Positions 1-4,989 are shown, counted from the first letter of the stretch. The stretch is 7,590 bases of DNA from Pseudomonadota bacterium (GCA_021795255.1 JAJYPQ010000176.1:1-7590); one strand, 5' to 3'. Notes: generated by a model not told the origin, from the sequence alone. Program-made: numbers and translations.

Positions 1-2
1 TG

Positions 3-398
3 GCCTGGTATCTGCGCGATGAAGACGCTGAATCCGCCAATCGGGTACGTGAGCGATTGTTGGGCGAGGGTATTTGTGTCCCCGCCCATTGGGCGCTGGA
101 GGTCTGCAATGCCCTGCTTGTCGCCACGCGGCGTGGTCGCATCACCATCCAGGAAATGAGTGAACTTCTACCAGATTTGCGTCTGTTGCCGGAGACCGTT
201 GACCATCAGACCGACGCGGCTGCCTGGTCGACTACGTTAGATCTTGCAAAGGTCCATGGGCTGACGTTGTACGACGCGGCCTACCTCGAGCTTGCGCTAA
301 GGCGCGAGTTGCCACTTGCCACCTTAGACAAAAGGCTTCATGGCGCCGCCATTGCCGCGGGCGTCGCCATCGTGCCTGAGACGCAAAAGGGATCATAA
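3..398 (+). CDS. vapC: VapC-type PIN-domain toxin, 5' end cut by window edge
   Basis: PIN-domain ribonuclease, the toxin of a VapBC type II toxin-antitoxin pair. Such enzymes use a cluster of acidic residues to bind Mg2+ and cleave RNA, often initiator tRNA or rRNA. The frame is open from base 3, so the start codon and the first catalytic Asp lie left of the window; 131 residues are visible before TAA. The other expected acidic positions are present: Glu in WALEVCNAL (codon at 99), Asp in LTLYDAAYLELA (codon at 273) and Asp in LATLDKRL (codon at 327). The TTG at 57 is internal to the domain and is not the real start, because the codons before it read as normal PIN sequence (AWYLRDED). The partner vapB would lie just upstream. 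Family assignment is firm from motifs; the RNA target is unknown. Confidence 0.88.
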   Translation, partial: AWYLRDEDAESANRVRERLLGEGICVPAHWALEVCNALLVATRRGRITIQEMSELLPDLRLLPETVDHQTDAAAWSTTLDLAKVHGLTLYDAAYLELALRRELPLATLDKRLHGAAIAAGVAIVPETQKGS

Positions 399-509
399 AA
401 CCTTAAGCGACGGCAATGGCTTCCCGTCCGTGTTCCTATGGCTCACGTCTTCGTCAGGGTGGACCATGTCCTGAGCACTTGTCCGCGCAATCCCCCTTGC
501 GCTTGCTAG

Positions 510-720
510 AGGTGTGGTGGAGCACGAACCCTCATCGCGACGAACAAGGGCGACCGGTGGTTCTACGTCTTTGGCGTTGAGAAGAGTGGGCGCGAATATT
601 GATTCGGAAGAACTCGGGGCCCTACAAGATATTGCTGCTGAGTTTCTGGCTAGAGCGGCTCGGCAACTAAAGGAGGCGGCCGAAGACGGTTCGCTACAGG
701 AGATTTGTCATGACCATTAA
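510..720 (+). pseudogene. RelE/HigB-like toxin remnant, N-terminus lost and frameshifted
   Basis: C-terminal half of a RelE-fold (HigB-like) mRNA interferase toxin. Bases 510-590 read in one frame as CGGARTLIATNKGDRWFYVF, matching the GGxRTL..ATNKGDRWFFVFG core of the family. That frame ends at TGA 600-602. From about 589 the next frame continues the domain with NIDSEELGALQDIAAEFL and ends ICHDH at TAA 718-720. Dropping one G from the run at 588-590 would rejoin the two frames. The first roughly 60 residues expected for the family are absent: a TAG at 507 closes the frame, and only weak family-like scraps can be read in shifting frames from about 459 to 509. The toxin should be non-functional. 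Its 3' end overlaps the antitoxin start by 11 bp, the usual toxin-first order of this pair. A sequencing indel could explain the frameshift but not the missing N-terminus. Confidence 0.75.
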
Positions 721-1032
721 ATCTAAGGCTCGAAGCCGAATTTTCGAGGCCGTTCATGAGACGGCAAGTGACCTGCATCGTCTCGGATTTCTCGACAAGC
801 GCGCGATGCGGAACTATGACATCCTGTGTAGGGAGCCTATTCCAGAATACGACGCGGAAAGGATTCGGGCGCTGCGGAAGACTCTTCATGTGAGCCAAAC
901 TGTGCTGGCTGCCGCGCTGATACGAGTGTGTCGACCGTGCGTAAGTGGGAAGTCGGCGACAAGAAGCCGAGCGGTCCATCGCTGAAGCTTCTCAGCCTGA
1001 TTGAGCGCAAGGGGCTCGAGGTGGTGTGCTAG
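710..1032 (+). pseudogene. HigA-like XRE-family antitoxin, frameshifted
   Basis: DNA-binding antitoxin partner of the upstream RelE-like toxin, of the HigA/YiaG type with a C-terminal XRE helix-turn-helix. The ATG at 710 is preceded by an AGGAGA Shine-Dalgarno seven bases upstream. The frame reads MTIKSKARSRIFEAVHETAS through ALRKTLHVSQTVLAAAL, then breaks at 919-921. The rest of the domain continues in the neighbouring frame as TSVSTVRKWEVGDKKPSG and KLLSLIERKGLEVVC, ending at TAG 1030-1032. Restoring one A (CTGA-TACG to CTGAATACG) would give the family-typical ALNTSVSTVRKWE, so a single-base deletion inside the HTH is the simplest cause. As written, the unshifted product would end at 985 with a scrambled tail. 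The gene is either decayed or carries an assembly error. Family assignment is good. Confidence 0.78.
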
Positions 1033-1258
1033 CGTATAGGAAAGGGCGGCTGGCACATTTTCAGCTCTTTTCCGTAATATGATGGTAAAGCGTGCCACAT
1101 AGCCTGCGATGCTCCTCGGCCAAAAGCAGTCCTAGGCATGTACTAATGGGGCCACCGCTATGAACTGCGGCCGCCATTCAAGAGATCGCCCATCGGGCCA
1201 TTTAAACGGCAGCTCGGCATCGAAATGCTGTCTGCCAGCCTACAAAACTTAACTTGGC
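1033..1258. other. Intergenic stretch between the HigBA remnant and the hipA 3' end
   Basis: No credible gene is seen on either strand. It contains an imperfect inverted repeat with arms GGCTGGCAC (1048-1056) and GTGCCA..AGCC (1092-1104) around a 35-bp centre. There are also small GC stems: CCGC/GCGG at 1155-1170 and GCCC/GGGC at 1188-1198. None is followed by a T-run, so I do not call a terminator. The HigA remnant and hipA converge here. Confidence 0.5.
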
Positions 1259-2593
1259 TCAACGGTCTACCTCGAGTTTCGAGCATTGATCGCGCATTCC
1301 GCTGAAGATCGCCCCGGCTATATCCGTAGGGAAGTCGTTGGGAATAAGCGGTTCGACCTCGCGAATGATGTTCATTGTCGAAGCGAGAACCTCCTTGATC
1401 AACTGTTCTGCTTCGGTCTGGGCAAGGCCGATCTGCTTGGCCTGCTCGATCCAATGGCGCCGACGAATCTCCGCGAAACGGTAATGATTCGACCTCCCCC
1501 TCACCGCCATAGCCATTTTGGCCTTCTGTGGCGACAGCTGGTGCGCCCCATGCCCTATAACGGGGTGGGCCGACAATATGTCGTAGATGGGCGTCGCCCG
1601 ATACCGTCCGCCAGCGAGAATCGCGAGACTATAGTTTTTCGCGTGTCCATCAGGAGCTGCCAGTAGCCAGAATATGAGCTGCGTTTTGAAGAAGTGTCGG
1701 CGATCGCTACTCGCATCCTCGGAGCCCAGCAGCAAGTCCATGATTGTGGCGATACCCGGCCCGCCATCCGCCTGGTACTTGTGTAATGGAGATATTCCCA
1801 TGGCCTGGCACATGTCTTCCTGTGGCAACCGGATGATCCAGCTCGCATCGCTTGCCAAGGCCCGGTCAAAGCGCTCGACCACGAGCGCCTTCTGGTCCTC
1901 GAAAGACCCTATATCGCAGTGCGCCACCGGAATCTTAAAGGCCTCCATGATCTTCGAGCAGAGCCATTCGTTTTCCACTGAGGTCCGCATATCGGCCCGC
2001 ATTTGGCCAACGAGGCCCAGGGGAAGCTTGAAGATGTGTGTGGTGGGCGTACTGCCCGTAGGCAGACACCACTTCCCATCCTGGAGCAGAAAAGCGGTCT
2101 TTTCTTGCGCCCCCGCAATGGAGATACGCAGATCGCCATTATCATGATGATGACCGATTCCTTCGACCGCCGTTGCACTTCGGAGCCAAGCGGCAACACC
2201 AGCTTCATTTAGGGCTTGGCCATTGATTTCATAAATATCCGAAGGCTCCTCGTCTTCTGGAAGTAGCTGAATGGCACCCACGCAATCCCGGCCAAGCTTG
2301 GCCAGGAGGTCGAATACCGACGTGCTGTCCGCAGAATGGCGGCGGGCCAGACGACGGCGGATAGCATCGCTGTCCGGCAACAGGTTGTCGAAATAATCTG
2401 TGACGATAGGGCCCTGGCAGATTGCATTACCCGGCAAGAACGGGAGCGACAAGGATAATGGCCGTCCCTGCTCGTCTTCCAGCCACGCATCGAAATACCC
2501 AAGCTGCGAGCTGTTTCGGCTCACCTCCCAATAGCCAACGAGGACGCCGTTCATCCAGATGTTCAAACGCCGCGAATGACTCCGGCGCCCCAT
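1259..2593 (-). CDS. hipA: HipA toxin, Ser/Thr protein kinase
   Basis: Toxin kinase of the HipBA type II module. The E. coli enzyme phosphorylates glutamyl-tRNA synthetase, triggering the stringent response and persistence. At 444 aa it is full length (E. coli HipA is 440). Visible motifs are the N-terminal subdomain (LNIWMNGVLVGYW), the autophosphorylation loop RISIAGAQEKTAFLL (Ser about 158, equivalent to E. coli Ser150), PTTHIFKLP, the catalytic loop APDGHAKNYS (Asp about 315, E. coli Asp309) and the metal-binding YDILS (Asp about 338, E. coli Asp332). All key residues are present, so the kinase should be active. I chose the ATG at 2593: AAGGAGG lies 10 nt upstream, while the TTG at 2602 has only 1 nt of spacing. 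The gene begins 2 nt after the hipB stop, so translation is probably coupled. The substrate in this host is inferred, not shown. Confidence 0.93.
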   Translation of the reverse strand: MGRRSHSRRLNIWMNGVLVGYWEVSRNSSQLGYFDAWLEDEQGRPLSLSLPFLPGNAICQGPIVTDYFDNLLPDSDAIRRRLARRHSADSTSVFDLLAKLGRDCVGAIQLLPEDEEPSDIYEINGQALNEAGVAAWLRSATAVEGIGHHHDNGDLRISIAGAQEKTAFLLQDGKWCLPTGSTPTTHIFKLPLGLVGQMRADMRTSVENEWLCSKIMEAFKIPVAHCDIGSFEDQKALVVERFDRALASDASWIIRLPQEDMCQAMGISPLHKYQADGGPGIATIMDLLLGSEDASSDRRHFFKTQLIFWLLAAPDGHAKNYSLAILAGGRYRATPIYDILSAHPVIGHGAHQLSPQKAKMAMAVRGRSNHYRFAEIRRRHWIEQAKQIGLAQTEAEQLIKEVLASTMNIIREVEPLIPNDFPTDIAGAIFSGMRDQCSKLEVDR

Positions 2594-2595
2594 TT

Positions 2596-2961
2596 CTACC
2601 AAGCCTCCTTCTTCCGCCGCGTGACCACACGGACCAATTTGTTAGTGGCGGCAGGCTTAGTTTTCTCCACGGACACGATGACTTCCTTTGGCCGTTGACC
2701 GGTGACTTTAGCGAATGTTGCAGCAGGCACCTTGCGGACCACAGACGTAGACTGGGACAACACTAGGTCAACCCCGAGCAGCCGCAAAACCAGAAACACC
2801 CGCTCAAGGGACGCCTTTACCGGGTTTGACTCAAAGTAGGCGTAGCTTTGCTGCGTAATCCCGAGCTTCTCAGCCATATCCGCCTGAGACAGTCCACTCT
2901 TCTTGCGAAACGCCTTGAGTATCGGTGGAAACTGGGTAAGCGCCTTGATTGAATGGTCCAT
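2596..2961 (-). CDS. hipB: HipB antitoxin, XRE-family DNA-binding protein
   Basis: Antitoxin and autorepressor of the hipBA operon: a dimeric helix-turn-helix protein that binds HipA and the operon's operators. The HTH spans about residues 12-65, with the signature KKSGLSQADMAEKLGITQQS followed by YAYFE. The 121 aa exceed the 88 aa of E. coli HipB because of a long, basic C-terminal extension (VRKVPAATF to RRKKEAW). Like E. coli HipB, it ends in Trp; the flexible E. coli tail ending in Trp88 contributes to HipA contact and antitoxin turnover. I chose the ATG at 2961 because GGAG lies about 7 nt upstream; an in-frame extension to 2991 (MFYCKNLESN) has no comparable site. It lies directly before hipA. 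The assignment is firm; the role of the extension is unknown. Confidence 0.9.
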   Translation of the reverse strand: MDHSIKALTQFPPILKAFRKKSGLSQADMAEKLGITQQSYAYFESNPVKASLERVFLVLRLLGVDLVLSQSTSVVRKVPAATFAKVTGQRPKEVIVSVEKTKPAATNKLVRVVTRRKKEAW

Positions 2962-3012
2962 ATTTGACTCCAGATTCTTGCAATAAAACACACCACAGGT
3001 GGTAAATACAGT

Positions 3013-3032
3013 ATACAGACTCGGATCTGTAT
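3013..3032. promoter_or_regulatory. HipB operator candidate overlapping the -10 and start site
   Basis: Perfect inverted repeat ATACAGA, 6 bp, TCTGTAT. Its inner form TACAG-N8-CTGTA has the same 5-8-5 geometry as the known E. coli HipB operator TATCC-N8-GGATA. It covers the predicted -10 and transcription start, as expected for autorepression. An additional AATACAG (3005-3011) also pairs with CTGTATT (3027-3033). Function is inferred from geometry and position. Confidence 0.6.
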
Positions 3033-3060
3033 TATAGTGTTACATACCATATTCTGTAAA
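3031..3060 (-). promoter_or_regulatory. Predicted sigma70 promoter of hipBA
   Basis: On the minus strand a perfect -10 TATAAT (3036-3031) lies 18 bp from TTTACA (3060-3055), a 5/6 match to the -35 consensus. Transcription would start near 3024, about 60 nt before the hipB ATG. Inverted repeats cover both promoter elements. Confidence 0.6.
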
Positions 3061-3075
3061 GGTAAATTACAGAAT
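3051..3075. promoter_or_regulatory. Second inverted repeat at the hipBA -35 region
   Basis: Perfect 9-bp arms ATTCTGTAA (3051-3059) and TTACAGAAT (3067-3075) around a 7-bp spacer. It reuses the TACAG/CTGTA half-sites of the downstream operator in the opposite order and overlaps the predicted -35. Probably a second HipB binding site. Because the half-sites are inverted in order, the repressor may engage them differently. Confidence 0.55.
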
Positions 3076-3110
3076 AGCCCCTGTTTTTGACTCCTGAGGC
3101 CAAGAGCGAA

Positions 3111-3159
3111 TGGAATCGGAATGCAGAATAACCGTGCGTATATTGCGGGGGCTATTGTT
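3111..3159 (+). repeat. 49-bp imperfect direct repeat, copy 1 (left of vapBC)
   Basis: Matches 4152-4200 in the same orientation at 38 of 49 positions without gaps, by hand alignment. It opens with the identical 11-mer TGGAATCGGAA and shares GCA, ATAACC, GCGTA and GCTATT blocks. On the minus strand the 11-mer reads TTCCGATTCCA, the anticodon loop and part of the stem of the tRNA-Arg half found at copy 2. Left of the 11-mer this copy shows no tRNA similarity. Confidence 0.7.
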
Positions 3160-3231
3160 TAGATTGTCCGCGTTTTCCTGCAGCCCGATGGCGGTCGAAC
3201 ACGCCGGATGTGAAAGCAGTTAACCCGTGGG

Positions 3232-3261
3232 TTGGCAGGCAAGCCGTGCGTCCTGTATAAT
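3232..3261 (+). promoter_or_regulatory. Predicted sigma70 promoter of vapBC
   Basis: TTGGCA (3232-3237, 5/6 match to the -35 consensus) is separated by 18 bp from a perfect TATAAT (3256-3261). The expected start, about 3268, lies inside the palindrome at 3264-3287, roughly 30 nt before the vapB ATG. Confidence 0.6.
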
Positions 3262-3263
3262 GA

Positions 3264-3287
3264 AACCATTGTGGTGTCGTAATGGTT
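3264..3287. promoter_or_regulatory. vapBC operator-like palindrome
   Basis: Inverted repeat AACCATT (3264-3270), 10-bp spacer, AATGGTT (3281-3287). It sits immediately downstream of the -10, across the predicted start site and up to the Shine-Dalgarno (GGAGG 3288-3292). This is the normal location for autorepression by a VapB-VapC complex. Function is inferred from position and symmetry. Confidence 0.55.
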
Positions 3288-3296
3288 GGAGGTACA

Positions 3297-3539
3297 ATGC
3301 CTACGACGTTAACCTTGAAAAATATTCCCGACGAGGTGTACGGTCGACTGAAAACAGCGGCGCAAGCGCATCGCCGAAGCTTGAACAGCGAGGCCATAGT
3401 GTGCCTTGAGACCGTGCTCATACCGACCAAAATGACCTCTAGTGATCGGTTGGCCCGGGCCCGGCAGTTGCGGGCAGGATTGGGGACTCAGTTTGATGTC
3501 CGTGACATTGATGCGCTGAAGGAGCAAGGCCGTTCGTGA
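3297..3539 (+). CDS. vapB: VapB antitoxin, ribbon-helix-helix (FitA/Arc-like)
   Basis: Antitoxin of the VapBC pair, 80 aa. The N-terminus TTLTLKNIPDEVYGRLKTAA followed by HRRSLNSEAI is a typical ribbon-helix-helix DNA-binding domain: a beta strand with alternating residues, then two helices with a polar RSLNSE turn. The C-terminal part (from about residue 45) is the segment that normally wraps the toxin. I chose the ATG at 3297, which has GGAGG four bases upstream (3288-3292). The in-frame ATG at 3282 lies inside the operator palindrome and has no site. The stop overlaps the vapC start by four bases (GTGA), so the pair is translationally coupled. It probably represses its own promoter with VapC. 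The RHH family call is good; the exact antitoxin subfamily is less certain. Confidence 0.86.
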   Translation: MPTTLTLKNIPDEVYGRLKTAAQAHRRSLNSEAIVCLETVLIPTKMTSSDRLARARQLRAGLGTQFDVRDIDALKEQGRS

Positions 3540-3928
3540 TTGTTGTGGACTCGAACGTGGTGGCGTATCTGTATCTCCCCGGGGAATTCACGGTAGCGGC
3601 CGAGGCCTTGCTGGCGCGAGAGCCCGATTGGAGGGCGCCCATTCTTTGGCGCAGTGAGTTTCGGAACATCCTTGCTGGGTACTTGAGACGTGGGCAACTA
3701 GTCTTCGGTCAGGCGCTCGCCCTCCAGGGTGAGGCGGAGGACCTGCTCAGAGACGGCGAGCACGAAGTGGACTCGCGGACTGTTTTGGAACTGGTACGCG
3801 ATAGCGAGTGTTCCGCATACGATTGCGAGTTCGTTGCGTTGGCCATGAGATTGGGGACGACGCTCGTAACCATGGACGGCAGAGTGCTGCGTTCGTTTCC
3901 GGATATCAGCGTCCCGCTTACATCGTAA
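3536..3928 (+). CDS. vapC: VapC toxin, PIN-domain ribonuclease
   Basis: Intact PIN-domain endoribonuclease of 130 aa, the usual VapC length. The four acidic metal-binding residues are present: Asp5 (MIVVDSNVVAYL), Glu41 (LWRSEFRNIL), Asp96 (ECSAYDCEFVALA) and Asp114 (LVTMDGRVLRSFP). It should cleave RNA when free of VapB. The GTG start at 3536 overlaps the vapB TGA; no separate Shine-Dalgarno is needed for coupled translation. It differs clearly in sequence from the partial VapC at the left edge, so the two are not recent duplicates. With vapB it forms the only gene content between the two 49-bp repeats. The cleavage target cannot be told from sequence. Confidence 0.92.
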   Translation: MIVVDSNVVAYLYLPGEFTVAAEALLAREPDWRAPILWRSEFRNILAGYLRRGQLVFGQALALQGEAEDLLRDGEHEVDSRTVLELVRDSECSAYDCEFVALAMRLGTTLVTMDGRVLRSFPDISVPLTS

Positions 3929-4117
3929 ATGCGAGGCACGAAAATGACGGGCCCGGACTTGTGCTTTCGGTCCCTGGGTTCCGATCGAGCATTTCAGCCG
4001 ACGCTTGAACGATGTGCCGTCCTGGACGGCCTTGCCCTTACGTGCTCTCGGGACGCCACGCGCACACGCTCTCAGCAGTCGGTCGACCAAGAAGAAACCG
4101 ATGGAACTTCAGGGAGT

Positions 4118-4162
4118 TGGTGCGCCCGAGTGGATTAGAACCACTGACCTTTGGAATCGGAA
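4118..4162 (-). other. 3' half of tRNA-Arg(CCG), probable att-site remnant
   Basis: Read on the minus strand from 4162 to 4118, the segment has exact tRNA geometry: anticodon loop TTCCGAT (7 nt, T33 present, anticodon CCG), stem strand TCCAA, variable AGGTC, T-stem AGTGG, T-loop TTCTAAT, T-stem CCACT, acceptor strand CGGGCGC, discriminator A and CCA. Similarity stops at the loop's 5' edge: the next bases TTGCC (4167-4163) fail to pair with TCCAA, and no acceptor 5' strand GCGCCCG is seen nearby. The T-loop has T where a purine is normal at position 57. It is therefore not a working tRNA. A tRNA 3' half without its 5' half is the classic trace of integrase-mediated insertion. Confidence 0.75.
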
Positions 4163-4200
4163 GGCAACATAACCCCGCGTACATCGCGTGAGCTATTATC
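4152..4200 (+). repeat. 49-bp imperfect direct repeat, copy 2 (right of vapBC)
   Basis: Second copy of the element at 3111-3159. Its first 11 bp lie inside the tRNA-Arg half, comprising the anticodon loop and most of the stem strand. The remaining 38 bp extend beyond the tRNA break and still match copy 1, so the shared part is mostly element-side sequence and not tRNA. It includes the small palindrome CGCG-TACAT-CGCG. Confidence 0.7.
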
Positions 4201-4232
4201 CTAAAAACGGCAGTTGACCGCTCTCATTCCCC

Positions 4233-4265
4233 CCTCTCCGGTCACCAATAAGGCGACCGGAGAGG
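4233..4265. repeat. Perfect 11-bp GC-rich hairpin
   Basis: Arms CCTCTCCGGTC (4233-4243) and GACCGGAGAGG (4255-4265) flank an 11-nt loop. There is no T-run on either side, so it is not a standard intrinsic terminator. It lies 33 bp beyond the 49-bp repeat and upstream of the IS remnant. It could be a protein-binding palindrome or a folded transfer or recombination site. Confidence 0.6.
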
Positions 4266-4386
4266 TTCGTCCTCGGAGGAATTTTGCAAACGCGCGTCGC
4301 AAGATAAGCGCCAGCCGTTCGGTGATCCTTCCCCGGTCTCCCGAACACTCGGTTAAGAGAATACAGTCTCGACCTTGGGTGAACGA

Positions 4387-4667
4387 ATGAAAGCGAAGAA
4401 GCCAACCGAGAAAACGACTCGGAAGCGTACCAATGACGAATTCAAGGACCAAGCCCTGAGGCGTACTGAGCGGGATGGGGTGGCCGTGGTGGCTCAGGAT
4501 CTCGGAATCGCCGAGACGCAAATCACTGCCTGGCGGCGCAAGCGCCAGATAGAGGGCACGGTCACCGAAGCACAGCGGTTGAAGGAGGCCGAGGTGGCCC
4601 CTTGCGCGAGATAGGGCGCGCCTGGAAGAGGAGAACACCTTTTTAAAAAAAGCCTCGGCGTACGGCG
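4387..4667 (+). pseudogene. IS3-family transposase OrfA, frameshifted
   Basis: DNA-recognition subunit of an IS3-family transposase (HTH_Tnp_1 type). From ATG 4387 the frame reads MKAKKPTEKTTRKRTNDEFK, then RDGVAVVAQDLGIAETQITA and WRRKRQ, a standard helix-turn-helix. It runs on to RLKEAEVA and hits TAG at 4612-4614. The expected leucine-zipper region continues one frame over from about 4607 as RDRARLEEENTFLKKASAY. The break therefore lies near 4600-4606 and is an indel, not programmed slippage, because it is well before the A7 run. The protein would lack its dimerisation coiled coil and is presumably inactive. Confidence 0.77.
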
Positions 4668-4910
4668 CGCGAGACAGTCGAAGTGAAGTACGCCCTGATC
4701 CGACGCCACGAAGGCCAGCATGCGATTGCGCTCATGTGCGACCTGCTGTCCGTTTCCCGCAGTGGCTATTATGAATGGCGGGACCGTCCCACCCCGCCCC
4801 GGACGGAGGCCAACGAGGGCCTTTGGCAAGCGATCCAGCGCATCACCAACAACCACAAGGGGCGAGTAGGCTCGCCCCGCATCGCCTGGGCGCTACGTCA
4901 CGATGGCTAA
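4668..4910 (+). pseudogene. IS3-family transposase OrfB, 5' fragment only
   Basis: N-terminal piece of the catalytic transposase subunit. From about 4671, or GTG 4683, the frame reads VKYALIRRHEGQHAIALMCD, then LLSVSRSGYYEWRDRP and later RVGSPRIAWALRHDG. This is the HTH_21 region that precedes the DDE integrase core in IS3 OrfB proteins. It ends at TAA 4908-4910, just where the family continues with GWxVxxKRVxRLM; nothing of the DDE domain follows. The OrfA zipper frame and this frame are out of register in a way that a -1 slip at the A7 run does not repair: that route reaches TGA at 4684. At least one further indel near 4664-4670 is needed. Confidence 0.77.
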
Positions 4911-4989
4911 AATACGTAGGCGGCGTCGGAAATCGGATGATGATCGTAGCCTGGTCGTTTCCGTGTGTCCGTTCACGATAAGAGCGCGA

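Larger units (their letters stand above)
2962..3296. other. Divergent intergenic region between hipBA and vapBC
   Basis: Contains no gene. From left to right it holds the hipB leader, the hipBA promoter with its two palindromes, copy 1 of the 49-bp repeat (3111-3159), about 70 bp without visible signals, and the vapBC promoter with its operator-like palindrome. The two operons are divergent and each appears to have its own promoter. Confidence 0.7.
3929..4386. other. Noncoding stretch between vapC and the IS remnant
   Basis: No convincing gene on either strand; the open frames here lack family features and start signals. It holds the tRNA-Arg 3' half (4118-4162), copy 2 of the 49-bp repeat (4152-4200), a strong hairpin (4233-4265) and about 55 bp of possible IS leader before the orfA ATG. 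In 3929-4117 I see nothing I can name. Confidence 0.6.
4387..4910 (+). mobile_element. IS3-family insertion sequence remnant
   Basis: Contains the orfA reading region and the first quarter of orfB of an IS3-family element in the correct order. The DDE (rve) catalytic domain and the right terminal repeat are absent. A TGATCC stretch starting at 4323 could be the left terminus, as IS3-family ends often begin TGA, but there is no right end to pair it with. An A7 run followed by G (4645-4652) resembles the slippage motif that fuses OrfA and OrfB in this family. The remnant ends about 80 bp before the next gene. Confidence 0.8.

Noticed and set aside
1048..1104. Terminator or recombination site formed by the GGCTGGCAC / GTGCCA..AGCC inverted repeat.
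   Set aside because: The arms are short and interrupted and the centre is 35 bp with no T-run, so it was noted only in the intergenic description.
1674..2147. 157-codon plus-strand open frame inside hipA.
   Set aside because: It lies opposite the well-matched HipA kinase domain and shows no domain pattern or ribosome site.
3698..4090. 130-codon minus-strand open frame across vapC and its downstream spacer.
   Set aside because: Most of it is antisense to the intact VapC coding sequence, and its composition is not protein-like.
3111..4200. Integron attC sites flanking the vapBC cassette.
   Set aside because: I could not find the RYYYAAC / GTTRRRY core pair with the expected L boxes in either repeat copy. 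The shared 11-mer matches a tRNA anticodon arm instead.
4118..4200. A complete tRNA gene on the minus strand, using TAGCTCA near 4187-4193 as the D-arm.
   Set aside because: The anticodon 5' stem does not pair, the spacing from TAGCTCA to the anticodon loop is about 8 nt too long, and no matching acceptor 5' strand is present. Only the 3' half is supported.
4201..4638. Long minus-strand open frame (145 codons) opposite the OrfA region.
   Set aside because: It overlaps the recognisable OrfA helix-turn-helix on the other strand, has no family features and spans the hairpin; it is a shadow frame.
4645..4652. Programmed -1 frameshift at the A7-G run fusing OrfA and OrfB.
   Set aside because: The motif is right for IS3 elements, but in this copy a -1 slip from the zipper frame reaches TGA at 4684, and OrfA already stops at 4612. 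Slippage cannot produce a fusion here.
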